Shown here: positions 1-12,410 of the stretch, piece after piece
How positions within the stretch are numbered: the first letter of the stretch is position 1
Layout of the letters: every line of letters starts with the position of its first letter
Origin: Epiperipatus broadwayi
Lineage: Eukaryota > Onychophora > Udeonychophora > Euonychophora > Peripatidae
DNA: 64,000 nucleotides
NCBI GenBank assembly: GCA_028023455.1
Contig: JAQFVV010000316.1
Coordinates: forward strand, 1 to 64,000
Reading direction: 5' to 3'
The notes under the pieces: model-generated
The model's input: the letters and a program-made list of their open reading frames with translations, nothing else
Told to the model about the DNA's origin: nothing
The model's database searches: none
Translations under genes and position numbers: made by a program

Positions 1-468
1 TCAAATTTTCCCCTTTTACGGAATAGATTTTCTTCTCTTGGTTCACCATCCTGATCATCACTATCCCCTAAATTTCCTTCAGGAATTTCTCCTGCTTCTC
101 CTCCTCTACATCTATATCCTCTTGGCTACCCTTCTTACTCTCTGCAATATCCACTGGGTGCTTCTCCAGGTTTATCATTTTCTTCTGAGAAGGCTCCTCC
201 AGTTTGAACACTTCCTGCTGGCAGTTTACTCCCAATCTTTTTGAACCCTTATGTAACCCCTCTATATTTTGATTTCTTTCCTCCATTTTTCTGCCTAGGG
301 CTTGCAAGCCTTCCCCTATCTCCATTTTAGAGGCATCCAGTTTCTCCCACATTCTAAGGTACCCCCTTCTTGTTGGACTGTCTCCATCATCACTTTCATC
401 TGTAACCAGAAGGTTGGTGACATGATAATTTGGCTTTCCCCCATGACTTTCTTTGGATGGCTGTCCAT
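1..468 (-). pseudogene. Partial second copy of the same ORF, N-terminal part, frameshifted
   Basis: This is the direct counterpart of 7394-7860, with ATG at 466-468. It carries at least two indels relative to the other copy. A 2-base gain near 360 (a longer C-run) separates the start from the coiled-coil part. A 1-base loss near 107-110 makes the frame end shortly after DIDVEEEKQ. The rest lies beyond the left window edge. This copy cannot encode the protein as written. Confidence 0.55.
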
Positions 469-1056
469 AATAACTTTCAGCTTTGGTTATGACTAAGAAT
501 TATACTAATTATTAATACCTGCTCTAAATGATTATTTACTGACTCTCCCCCCAAGACGGCTCTCTCTCTCTCTCTAATTCCTAACTTTCAGACCACTGCA
601 TTCCTTTATTAACCTATCCTTACTACTGATCTCAATAACCACTGCCACTATCAAGTTTAAGCCCTGTTTACATCTAACATACTCAAGTATTTTATAAAAA
701 AAAAAAATTTAAAAGTATATAGTAAAAGCATTTATGTAAAAAAAAAATTAAAAAATTTATATTACCAATTGCACCTCCTTTCTTCCTTCACTGAAGCCGA
801 TCATTCCTAAGAAAAGACTTTAAAAAAAATTTATTATGGAAAATTTTGCTTTCTATGCCGGGTTTGATCTGAAGTACATGTATATATCTCCATTTATTTA
901 ATTTACCTTGACCTTGCCTCTTTTTTGTTTCCTTGCTCATTCTCCAAACCAATCCAAATTTTTATAACAAGTTTAAAGCGATAGAGCCCCTTTATACAAA
1001 CCCTTTTCTCTACCCCTGATGACAAAATTTATATGAGGATGACTATCAACCTATTC

Positions 1057-1082
1057 AAATCACCCTCGGGCGCCAGTCACCA
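1057..1082 (-). other. Primer-binding-site-like sequence (copy b)
   Basis: The sequence and position relative to LTR copy b match those of the copy a site. Its presence downstream of the inner LTR shows that the internal region restarts after that LTR, which is why the array is read as LTR-internal-LTR-internal. Confidence 0.48.
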
Positions 1083-1083
1083 G

Positions 1084-4000
1084 TGAGCAAGAAAAACACC
1101 ACATATATAACCTAAGATTCCAATTTCTAACATGTATGTGACACACCTAATATCCGGTTGACACATCCTGCCTACATTCATGCTATATCTGAGCCAGAGA
1201 CACTTTTAAAATTCTTTACTTAAAGTAAACAGAGTCTCAGTAAATAGACAAAAAAAAAATTATAAAATTTATATATATATATGGCTCATGTGTATATAGT
1301 CAAGAATACTCCTCCCATTGCAATACCATAATTTAAAAAAAAAATTTACATATATTTTTCAACATATATCAATTCAGAGCCTGTATTCAGTTCAGGACCT
1401 GTATCATTTCAGGGCATGTGAATTAACTAACTGGTTGTTCATACTCAAGAGAAAAAATATACATATGCCAATGTTGTAAGAAAAAAAATTTCACAAAAAA
1501 AAATCTTTTATATATATATCATCAATACCCACACACTCTGTTTAGGGTGTGTAACTAAGTTTGTCCATGCATGGCATTCATATTTGGAGAGAAAATATAA
1601 TATAAATGCATATTCAAAAAAAAAACATATATTCAATTCAGGGCCTATACCTGGTTCAAGACCATGTTCGGGGTCTATACTCAGTTCAGGGACATGAACA
1701 TCAATTGAAGAAGCCCACTGACTTAAGCATCCATAATCAGTGAAAAAAAAATTACATAATCAGGAAAAAAAAATTTGTACTCATATATCTATATTTCAGG
1801 GTCGCGAAAATTAACTAGGCCCCACGGAAGGGCGTCCATAATCGAGGAAAAAAAAAAACCTATGTAACAGTCAGATTTGTACACTCATGCAACAAAATTC
1901 AGAGCCCAAGCAAAATATACCAAAGCTGACCGTAGTGAGGTGGTTGAGACCTCTAATCCGACCAAACTCCAACTCATCTGCCAGTACTCCAAATTTAACA
2001 CCTTATGAGTGACATTCCTGGGGCTACACTCAGTTCTCATTTAACCGTGAGCCGACATAGAACAGGGAGAAACACGAGACTTAAGGTCATTACTAACCTA
2101 ACTAAATAAGTGATATATATAACACTCAACACTCTATTAATCTTAACTACCAGACATACACATATAGCATATAAACTCATTAAGAAATTGGAGTATGAAC
2201 TGTGACATTTAATAATATACTGTGGATTGGATAAGATACTGTGGTTTGGTTTGATCTAGAGTCTGAGCAAGAAAGATATACAACAGTTTATATTTAAAAG
2301 GATTTATTAAAACAATAACAAATGATCTAACACAAAATATCATAATGGCAGGGATTGTATAATCTTCACAAGGTATTCAACACAGGCAAGCATGTTACAA
2401 TAGTTGGGACTGTTATCAAGTACATCTGTTCCCTTTTAAACATATTACAATACATGTGTGTGTGAGTTATAGAGGTCATGCCTAATTATTTAATATGCTC
2501 ATCTTATGAACTTGATTTGCTTAAGTTAGAAGTTGATACCTTAGTAGAGATGATGATGAGTACAGCCAGTTTTAAAGGCTGTTATATATACTAATTAAAT
2601 GAGCAACTAAATAAACTCAGAATCATGCAGATTCAAACTGATAACCCAGATTCAAACTCCAGTCTAAAGCTGAATGATTAATTAATATGGGAAAAAGAAC
2701 TGGTTACCATTAGGTCCACATATATGCGCTATGGCGCTATATAAAATATTAAAGAAATAAACTTGCAGTGCGAGTGTGTGATTCTTCAAGAGTTTCAGCA
2801 TCAAATGCTCGGTTTGCTCTGAGACCGACGGTTTGCTGCTATTGATATATGAACATAAAGTTCAGGAAGTCGGATTGGCTTTAGGAAAAATCTGGGTCCT
2901 CACGCCCCCAGTTCTAATGAAGATAGCCATAACCCGAACTAAATAAAGGGGCGGTTTGTTACCGTGAACCCTTGTCAGAGGCAGCAAAACGTAACACATA
3001 TAAGTGTACTATATAAAAACACACCCGCAATGCACGCAATATATATATATATAAAGCAATAAGTATGCATATAATTAATTGCGCCTAAAACAGATAGCTT
3101 TTATCTGTCAAGCTAATTCAAAACAGTTCTTAAAATTAGCATTATAAGTATGCTAATAAAATGGGCTTAAACTACATAAAAATAATCTAGTTAAGATCCT
3201 GAATCTGCATATAAATATTCTTAATTAAGGAGGGAAAGTATATTCGATGGGACTTAATACAAACATTAGCAAATATACTTTATCATCTCTAGACAATATA
3301 TATATATCCCCTTCCAACTAATAAATATCAAAGGTTATAATATAAGATCGGTTAAGCAAATCTTAAAAAATACGATTTTACAATATATATATAACTATGA
3401 TAACAACGAGTGGTTAGCGCATTCGTTTATTACCAATATTATAATTTCGAAACAATGATTTAATAAAATAAACAAGGCTTTTAAAATGTCTAAGTGAAGA
3501 TTACAATTATCTCCTTTATAAATTACTTACTTAGTTTCATTGTTTCGAAATCTGAGCATATTATCACATATTAAACATAACAAAATGCATTTAAACAAAA
3601 TATTAAAATTACTGAAATTAGGCAAGACCGTTAGTTTGTAGGAATTGAAGAGAATAAATTTCGGACATTTAATGAGTATAGAAAAAATATGAAATCTTTT
3701 AATTCATAAAAGATTTCAGCAGTTTATAAAATTAAAGTAAGTGATTTTTTTTCTTTTACATTATATATAAAGTCACAGACCGATAGTTTCTTTTTATAAG
3801 AGGGTAAAATTGAAAGAGTTTTTATAATTTAGATAGAACGTTCTTTTTAAAGTGTTATAAGAATTTATAGATTAAAGTTCATACCGCAGCTTTTTTAAAA
3901 ATGATTACCATCTCTCTGCCTCCTTGAGTGGACTTGAAGCGTATATCAATGATAGTGGTTGGAATAGGGCGTCTGACAGCATCATAATCTTCAGTGGCCT

Positions 4001-5109
4001 TTCAGATAGGTTAAATTTCTTCATATTCTCCATGCAGGTTGCTGGAAAGTCTATTCAAAGGAATGTTTAGAGGAACTGAGAGTAGCCATCTGGCTCCAGA
4101 GCCAGTAAATATATTATTTTACTCGATCATTTTGGATTCTGGTCTCCACAACAATTTTCAGAAAAAAAAAGCTAAAGAGTGAATTTCAAAAAAAATCTGC
4201 AATATTTATATTCCCTAGATCAAAAGCCAGTGACTATCTATTTTAAAACACAATTCAGACTTCTAAGTTTTAGCCTTAGGTCTCTTTTGATTCTTATCTT
4301 TTTTTTATCTTGTTGCCCAAACTTTTACTGGTTTGATCTGGGAAAAGAAATTCATTACAATCGTAATGAATGAGCTCTAGAACAATGTCAATAACCTAGG
4401 GACCATCTGATCCCACCTGCGAATTATTCTAAATAAAAATCTGCGATATCTATATTCCCTAGATCAAAAGCCAGTGACTATCTATTTTAAAACACAATTC
4501 AAACTTCTAAGTTTTACAGCAGTCTGTCTCTTTTGATTCTAATCTCTCTTTTTTTATCTTGTTGCCAAATTTTTACTGGTTTGATCTGGGAAAAGAAATT
4601 CATTACAATCGTAATGAATGAGCTCTAAAACAATGTCAATAACCTAGGGACCATCTGATCTCACCTGCGAATTATTCTAAATAGTCTTATTACCAATCTG
4701 TGAATTTCGCATGTGATTTATAATTTACCTAAACCAAACTTGTTAAAGAATATTTAGCCACATTTTCTAAACAAAATAACCCTTATACAATATATTATTT
4801 ATATAAATGCTGCAATATATCCATACAAAAATTAATATCATTATCATTTACAGGTGCTTGTACGTGGGACAATAAACACACAATTGTTTGAATACATATA
4901 AAACTGTGACTACATATATAACTGTATAAATGAATATATCGCTGTGTGGACACATACAACTGTGTAAACATATATATACAGCTGTGTAAAGGCATATAAC
5001 ACTGTGTGGATATATATACACGTGTACTAAAGAGTGTTTAAAACCGGCATAGATGTGTCTATGGAGACATAAAGGTGAAACAGATAGAAGGACAGTAATA
5101 TCTGTTTCA
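1084..5109 (-). repeat. Putative internal/3' LTR (copy b), 4026 bp
   Basis: This is the near-identical partner of 8472-12483, in the same orientation, with TG at 5109 and CA at 1084-1085 on the minus strand. It is preceded on the minus strand by the purine tract GGGGAAA at 5110-5116. It is followed, after one base, by the same primer-binding-site-like sequence as copy a. Differences from copy a are A-run length changes, scattered substitutions and a roughly 19-bp extra segment near 2226-2244. The high identity suggests recent duplication or insertion. Confidence 0.55.
4187..4681. repeat. Two-copy tandem repeat of about 246 bp inside LTR copy b
   Basis: The segments about 4187-4433 and 4434-4681 are near-identical. 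Shared landmarks are CCCTAGATCAAAAGCCAG, CTTGTTGCC, GGGAAAAGAAATTCATTAC and CACCTGCGAATTATTC. The same pair occurs in LTR copy a, so the tandem duplication predates the duplication of the LTR. Confidence 0.85.
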
Positions 5110-5120
5110 TTTCCCCAAAC
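5110..5120 (-). other. Polypurine tract-like sequence before LTR copy b
   Basis: The minus strand reads GTTTGGGGAAA directly followed by the LTR TG at 5109. A short G/A tract at this position is where a retroelement plus-strand primer would lie. It is short, so the call rests mainly on its exact placement at the LTR edge. Confidence 0.4.
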
Positions 5121-5599
5121 TTACAAAAAAAAAATCAATAAAAAAAAAGATTTTACTTGGTGAAGAATATCCCTCAATAATACCACTATTTCATAACAAA
5201 ACAAATGATGAAACAAAATATTACTTGCAAAATTTTTACCTTGCCTGGCTGTCTGGTCTTAAAGTGATGACAGTACACTAATACCATTATGACTAAAGTC
5301 TAAGGTTATACACATCTACCTATAACTGGTTATACTAATGCTATTTGGCTATGCTAATTTTCTAAACATGTGGTTATTACATATATATATATATATATAT
5401 ACAAGCACACAAAATTTTAATATGTATATACTGTTGGGTTGGAATAATATAACACCAATTAGCTAACTAATTTGATAAATATCACCTATATAGAAGAACA
5501 CACAATATATATCTCTAACTACTGGTGTAGGGACAATTCTATAAATGATCATGCATCATCTTTGTAGAATCTAGGAGTAATCATCAAAACCAATCTTAC
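5121..5599 (-). other. Non-coding 3' part of the internal region
   Basis: This lies between the end of the broken ORF and the purine tract. It contains an (AT)n microsatellite at about 5380-5400 and A-runs at 5123-5150. Immediately after the final TAG of the ORF the minus strand reads GTAAGATT, a good splice-donor match, but no acceptor or downstream exon could be identified. Confidence 0.4.
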
Positions 5600-7860
5600 C
5601 TAAGATGGGTCTGGGAGTAAGTTTTGAAACGTTTTGGGTTCCTGGAGCTTATCATATACCAGGAAGCTTCCAGACTTTCTGACTGGTTGCAGTTTGGCTT
5701 TCTTTCTAAAGGGGAAATACTTATGATACCTCTGAAGACATCTCTTTATTAAATTCCAAATTTGAACCCCCTTCTGGTTTCCAGTCTTGCAGACATAGGC
5801 ACCTTCTTTTCTCCTCCTTTTCCATACTGTCAGTCCTATCCGGGCACCACCATCATCCCTTTCCCAGAGTTTTCTATGCTTCCCACACTTCATCTGGGTT
5901 TGGTGCAGTTTCTTCCTAAAAGGAAAATATGTAGGATATCTCTGAACATATCCCTCTCTCAGATCCTGAGTTTGAACTCTTTTCTGGTTTTCCCTCCTAA
6001 AAACATCAATATCTTTTCTCCTCTTACTTTTCCACCCTGTCTTTCACATTTGAGCTCTGGAAATATTCACGCTTCTATCACAATCAAAAATCACTCTGTC
6101 CCACAGGCCCTCGATCTCGGACCTAGCTCCACTGTCTTCTTTCACTTGATCAAACTCATCCATTTTGGGAATTTCTGTGAAATGTCTATCTTTTAAAACA
6201 TTCCTGTCGATGCAAGTTTTGGTAACCTCAATTGCATTTATTTTTGGTACTTCTGGGTAAGATTTTGGCTTAATTTCTTCAATATAAATAGCATTTTTAG
6301 ATGAGGTTGAAAAAAGATTTACTTTGTATTCTTTCTCATTTACTTCAGTATCTATAGACTCTTCACTGTTCTGAACTATATTTTGTTGTTCAAGAGATTC
6401 CTGCATGATTTTTATATCAGGTTCTATCCCTTCCATGTTTTTTGTATCAATTTCTGTATCCATTGCAGTCTCTGAATACATTTTTGAATCCTCTGATATT
6501 TCCATATTGATTTTACAAATATCAATACTTACTGCAGCAATTTTAGACTCTTCCATATCATCATTGACTTTAGACTCTTTTACAAATTTTACATCTCTTT
6601 TAGATTTTATTAAATCAGCTTGCAACTCCTCAGCAGTTTTTGCGTCCATTTTAAATTCTTCTACAGTTTCTTTATCAAGTCTTAACTCTTCCCCTGTTTT
6701 TACATTGATTTTAAACTCATCAATCTCTACAACTATTTTGGAGTCTTTTATTATCTCACATCCATTTACTGTGTTTGATACAATGTCAGTCTTGGTTTCC
6801 GTATCAACTTCTTCTTTTGCACTTTTAGTGACATATTCCACATTTAGCAGTTTTTTTGAAGATGGATTGACAATTTCAATATCATCCTCCATAATTTCAA
6901 TTTCTTCCTTCTTAATAATCTCAATTTTTGCTTTACCCGTATTAGGATCTTCAACTTGTGATTCCTTCGAAATATCTCTAGTTGGAACTTCTAAAGTTTC
7001 TTCAACTTGCTTTAATTTAAGGATATTCTCTGACTCCCTTTCTGTTTTAATATGTCCCTTTGCTAAACTATTTTTTTACTCATTTCCAACATCTCTTTTT
7101 GCATACTAACTTGTAACATTTCTTCTACAACCTCTGAATCGATTCTTTGCTCTTTTAATCGTATTTCAAAAGGAGATTCTGACTCTTCTACTTCCTCTGT
7201 ATTTACTCCTTTTACTGGTTCTACCTCAGATATATCAATTATATTCTTTTTAGCATTCTCATTGCCTGGCATACAAGAATCTGCAGTTTCAGCATGCTTG
7301 TTTTCTTGGAGACGATCTTCTGGATCTGCTAACTTTACTTGTTTGTAATGATAATGGCAATCCATATCTGAGTCTTTTGCAACATCAAGACATTCAAATT
7401 TTCCCCTTTTACGGAATAGATTTTCTTCTCTTGGTTCACCATCCTGATCAACACTATCCCCTAAATTTCCTTCAGGAATTTCTCCTGTTTCTCCTCCCTC
7501 TACATCTATATCCTCTTGGCTACCCTTCTTACTCTCTGCAATATCCACTGGGTGCTTCTCTAGGTTTATCATTTTCTTCTGAGAAGGCTCCTCCAGTTTG
7601 AACACTTCCTGCTGGCAGTTTACTCCCAATCTTTTCGAACCCTTATGTAACCCCTCTATATTTTGATTTCTTTCCTCCATTTTTCTGCCTAGGGCTTGCA
7701 AGCCTTCCCCTATCTCCATTTTAGAGGCATCCAGTTTCTCCCACATTCTAAGGTACCCTTCTTGTTGGACTGTCTGCATCATCACTTTCATCTGTAACCA
7801 GAAGGTTGGTGACATGATAATTTGGCTTTCCCCCATGACTTTCTTTGGATGGCTGTCCAT
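5600..7860 (-). pseudogene. Long coiled-coil/acidic/basic-repeat protein of the 4-kb-LTR element, broken by one frameshift and one in-frame stop
   Basis: The frame starts at ATG 7860 (an in-frame TAA lies about 20 bases upstream) and runs to 7063 (265 codons). It stops just after a 7-T run at 7071-7077. Adding or removing one base there opens the next frame, which continues to TGA at 6044-6046. The same frame is then open again to TAG at 5600. Overall this is about 750 codons. The N-terminal part is heptad-rich and probably coiled coil (around MWEKLD...EERNQN). The middle is rich in Glu, Lys, Asp and Ile with loose repeats such as EEFKMDAKTAEEL. The C-terminal part is basic with two units of about 70 residues sharing WK..RRK, NQK.VQ and YFPFRKK. 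I do not recognise the family. The position after the primer site would suit a Gag-like protein, but no CCHC knuckle or capsid motif is visible. The stops could be real decay or, for the T-run, a sequence error. Confidence 0.5.
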
Positions 7861-8444
7861 AATAACTTTCAGCTTTGGTTATGACTAAGAATTATACTAA
7901 TTATTAATACCTGCTCTAAATGATTATTTACTGACTCTCCCCCCAAGACGGCTCTCTCTCTCTCTAATTCCTAACTTTCAGACCACTGCATTCCTTTATT
8001 AACCTATCCTTACTACTGATCTCAATAACCACTGCCACTATCAAGTTTAAGCCCTGTTTACATCTAACATACTCAAGTATTTTATAAAAAAAAAATTTAA
8101 AAGTATATAGTAAAAGCATTTATGTAAAAAAAAAAATTAAAAAATTTATATTACCAATTGCACCTCCTTTCTTCCTTCACTGAAGCCGATCATTCCTAAG
8201 AAAAGACTTTAAAAAAAATTTATTATGGAAAATTTTGCTTTCTATGCCAGGTTTGATCTGAAGTACATGTATATATCTCCATTTATTTAATTTACTTTGA
8301 CCTTGCCTCTTTTCGTTTCCTTGCTCGTTCTCCAAACCAATCCAAATTTTTATAACAAGTTTAAAGCGATAGAGCCCCTTTATGCAAACCCTTTTCTCTA
8401 CCCCTGATGACAAAATTTATATGAGGATGACTATCAATCTATTC
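7861..8444 (-). other. Leader between primer site and ORF of the 4-kb-LTR element
   Basis: About 580 bases without a convincing ORF. It includes a short (GA)n run near 7950, A/T-runs near 8085-8140 and a TTATTATGG stretch near 8220. It is repeated at 469-1056. It would be the 5' untranslated leader if the element model is right. Confidence 0.4.
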
Positions 8445-8470
8445 AAATCACCCTCGGGCGCCAGTCACCA
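8445..8470 (-). other. Primer-binding-site-like sequence of the 4-kb-LTR element (copy a)
   Basis: The minus strand reads TGGTGAC, then TGGCG, then CCCGA, then GGGTGATTTGAA. The tRNA-Trp 3' end complement is TGGTGACCCCGACGTGATTTGAA. The match is good apart from a 5-base TGGCG insertion and one or two changes. The inserted bases also create TGGCGCCCGA, the complement of the tRNA-Lys(UUU) 3' end. Which tRNA would prime is therefore unclear. The site starts one base after the LTR CA, as expected for a primer site. Confidence 0.5.
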
Positions 8471-11400
8471 GTGAGCAAGAAAAACACCACATATATAACC
8501 TAAGATTCCAATTTCTAACATGTATGTGACACACCTAATATCCGGTTGACACATCCTGCCTACATTCATGCTATATCTGAGCCAGAGACACTTTTAAAAT
8601 TCTTTACTTAAAGTAAACAGAGTCTCAGTAAATAGACAAAAAAAAAATTTATAAAATTTATATATATATATGGCTCATGTGTATATAGTCAAGAATACTC
8701 CTCCCATTTCAATACCATAATTTAAAAAAAAAATTTACATATATTTTTCAACATATATCAATTCAGAGCCTGTATTCAGTTCAGGACCTGTATCATTTCA
8801 GGGCATGTGAATTAACTAACTGGTTGTTCATACTCAAGAGAAAAAATATACATATGCCAATGTTGTAAGAAAAAAAAATTTCACAAAAAAAAATCTTTTA
8901 TATATATATCATCAATACCCACACACTCTGTTTAGGGTGTGTAACTAAGTTTGTCCATGCATGGCATTCATATTTGGAGAGAAAATATAATATAAATGCA
9001 TATTCAAAAAAAAAAAACATATATTCAATTCAGGGCCTATACCTGGTTCAAGACCATGTTCGGGGTCTATACTCAGTTCAGGGACATGAACATCAATTGA
9101 AGAAGCCCACTGACTTAAGCATCATAATCAGTAAAAAAAAATTACATAATCAAGAAAAAAAAATTTGTACTCATATATCTATATTTCAGGGTCGCGAAAT
9201 TTAACTAGGCCCCACGGAAGGGCGTCCATAATCGAGGAAAAAAAAAACCTATGTAACAGTCAGATTTGTACACTCATGCAACAAAATTCAGAGCCCAAGC
9301 AAAATATACCAAAGCTGACCGTAGTGAGGTGGTTGAGACCTCTAATCCGACCAAACTCCAACTCATCTGCCAGTACTCCAAATTTAACACCTTATGAGTG
9401 ACATTCCTGGGGCTACACTCAGTTCTCATTTAACCGCGAGCCGACATAGAACAGGGAGAAACACGAGACTTAAGGTCATTTCTAACCTAACTAAAAAAAG
9501 TGATATATATAACACTCAACACTCTATTAATCTTAACTACCAGGCATACACATATAGCATATAAACTCATTAAGAAATTGGAGTATGAACTGTGACATTT
9601 AATAATATACTGTGGATTGGTTTGATCTAGAGTCTGAGCAAGAAAGATATACAACAGTTTATATTTAAAAGGATTTATTAAAACAATAACAAATGATCTA
9701 ACACAAAATATCATAATGGCAGGGATTGTATAATCTTCACAAGGTATTCAACACAGGCAAGCATGTTACAATAGTTGGGACTGTTATCAAGTACATCTGT
9801 TCCCTTTTAAACATATTACAATACATGTGTGTGTGAGTTATAGAGGTCATGCCTAATTGTTTAATATGCTCATCTTATGAACTTGATTTGCTTAAGTTAG
9901 AAGTTGATACCTTAGTAGAGATGATGATGAGTACAGCCAGTTTTAAAGGCTGTTATATATACTAATTAAATGAGCAACTAAATAAACTCAGAATCATGCA
10001 GATTCAAACTGATAACCCAGATTCAAACTCCAGTCTAAAGCTGAATGATTAATTAATATGGGAAAAAGAACTGGTTACCATTAGGTCCACATATATGCGC
10101 TATGGCGCTATAAAAAAAAATATAGAAATAAACTTGCAGTGCGAGTGTGTGATTCTTCAAGAGTTTCAGCATCAAATGCTCGGTTTGCTCTGAGACCGAC
10201 GGTTTGCTGCTATTGATATATGAACATAAAGTTCAGGAAGTCGGATTGGCTTTAGGAAAAATCTGGGTCCTCACGCCCCCAGTTCTAATGAAGATAGCCA
10301 TAACCCGAACTAAATAAAGGGGCGGTTTGTTACCATGAACCCTTGTCAGAGGCAGCAAAACGTAACACATATAAGTGTACTATATAAAAACACACCCGCA
10401 ATGCACGCAATATATATATAAAAAGCAATAAGTATGCATATAATTAATTGCGCCTAAAACAGATAGCTTTTATCTGTCAAGCTAATTCAAAACAGTTCTT
10501 AAAATTAGCATTATAAGTATGCTAATAAAATGGGCTTAAACTACATAAAAATAATCTAGTTAAGATCCTGAATCTGCATATAAATATTCTTAATTAAGGA
10601 GGGAAAGTATATTCGATGGGACTTAATACAAACATTAGCAAATATACTTTATCATCTCTAGACAATATATATATATATATCCCCTTCCAACTAATAAATA
10701 TCAAAGGTTATAATATAAGATCGGTTAAGCAAATCTTAAAAAAATACGATTTTACAATATATATATAACTATGATAACAACGAGTGGTTAGCGCATTCAT
10801 TTATTACCAATATTATAATTTCGAAACAATGATTTAATAAAATAAACAAGGCTTTTAAAATGTCTAAGTGAAGATTACAATTATCTCCTTTATAAATTAC
10901 TTACTTAGTTTCATTGTTTTGAAATCTGAGCATATTATCACATATTAAACATAACAAAATGCATTTAAACAAAATATTAAAATTACTGAAATTAGGCAAG
11001 ACCGTTAGTTTGTAGGAATTGAAGAGAATAAATTTCGGACATTTAATGAGTATAGAAAAAATATGAAATCTTTTAATTCATAAAAGATTTCAGCAGTTTA
11101 TAAAATTAAAGTAAGTGATTTTTTTTTCTTTTACATTATATATAAAGTCACAGACCGATAGTTTCTTTTTATAAGAGGGTAAAATTGAAAGAGTTTTTAT
11201 AATTTAGATAGAACGTTCTTTTTAAAGTGTTATATGAATTTATAGATTAAAGTTCATACCGCAGCTTTTTTAAAATGATTACCATCTCTCTGCCTCCTTG
11301 AGTGGACTTGAAGCGTATATCAATGATAGTGGTTGGAATAGGGCGTCTGACAGCATCATAATCTTCAGTGGCCTTTCAGATAGGTTAAATTTCTTCATAT

Positions 11401-11558
11401 TCTCCATGCAGGTTGCTGGAAAGTCTATTCAAAGGAATGTTTAGAGGAACTGAGAGTAGCCATCTGGCTCCAGAGCCAGTAAATATATTATTTTACTCGA
11501 TCATTTTGGATTCTGGTCTCCACAACAATTTTCAGAAAAAAAAGCTAAAGAGTGAATT

Positions 11559-12055
11559 TCAAAAAAAATCTGCAATATTTATATTCCCTAGATCAAAAGC
11601 CAGCAACTATCTATTTTAAAACACAATTCAGACTTCTAAGTTTTAGCCTTAGGTCTCTTTTGATTCTTATCTTTTTTTTATCTTGTTGCCCAAACTTTTA
11701 CTGGTTTGATCTGGGAAAAGAAATTCATTACAATCGTAATGAATGAGCTCTAGAACAATGTCAATAACCTAGGGACCATCTGATCCCACCTGCGAATTAT
11801 TCTAAATAAAAATCTGCGATATCTATATTCCCTAGATCAAAAGCCAGCGACTATCTTTTTTAAAACACAATTCAAACTTCTAAGTTTTACAGCAGTCTGT
11901 CTCTTTTGATTCTAATCTCTCTTTTTTTTATCTTGTTGCCAAATTTTTACTGGTTTGATCTGGGAAAAGAAATTCATTACAATCGTAATGAATGAGCTCT
12001 AAAACAATGTCAATAACCTAGGGACCATCTGATCTCACCTGCGAATTATTCTAAA
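11559..12055. repeat. Two-copy tandem repeat of about 246 bp inside LTR copy a
   Basis: This is the counterpart of 4187-4681, with the same unit order and the same differences between unit 1 (GCCTTAGG) and unit 2 (ACAGCAGTCTG). That shows inheritance from a common LTR. Confidence 0.85.
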
Positions 12056-12199
12056 TAGTCTTATTACCAATCTGTGAATTTCACATGTGATTTATAATTT
12101 ACCTAAACCAAACTTGTTAAAGAATATTTAGCCACATTTTCTAAACAAAATAACCCTTATACAATATATTATTTATATAAATGCTGCGATATATCCATA

Positions 12200-12410
12200 C
12201 AAAAATTAATATCATTATCATTTACAGGTGCTTGTACGTGGGACAATAAACACACAATTGTTTGAATACATATAAAACTGTGACTACATATATAACTGTA
12301 TAAATGAATATATCGCTGTGTGGACACATACAACTGTGTAAACATATATATAGAGCTGTGTAAAGGCATATAACACTGTGTGGATATATATACACGTGTA
12401 CTAAAGAGTG
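12200..12410. repeat. Degenerate short tandem repeats of ACTGTGTAAACATATAT type
   Basis: About ten imperfect units of roughly 18-22 bases containing CTGTGT and ACATATATA occur near the LTR start (minus strand). They are also present at 4830-5035 in copy b. They produce spurious Cys/Tyr/His-rich ORFs that should not be annotated as genes. Confidence 0.6.

Noticed and set aside
4795-4995. 66-codon Cys/Tyr/His-rich minus-strand ORF (also 12169-12497)
   Set aside because: It is translated CTGTGT/ACATATATA tandem repeat inside the LTR; its composition follows the repeat, not a protein family.
6405-7109. 234-codon plus-strand Ser/Ile-rich ORF
   Set aside because: It is the antisense shadow of the acidic repeat protein on the minus strand; Ser/Ile/Thr richness is the complement of Glu/Asp/Lys codons.
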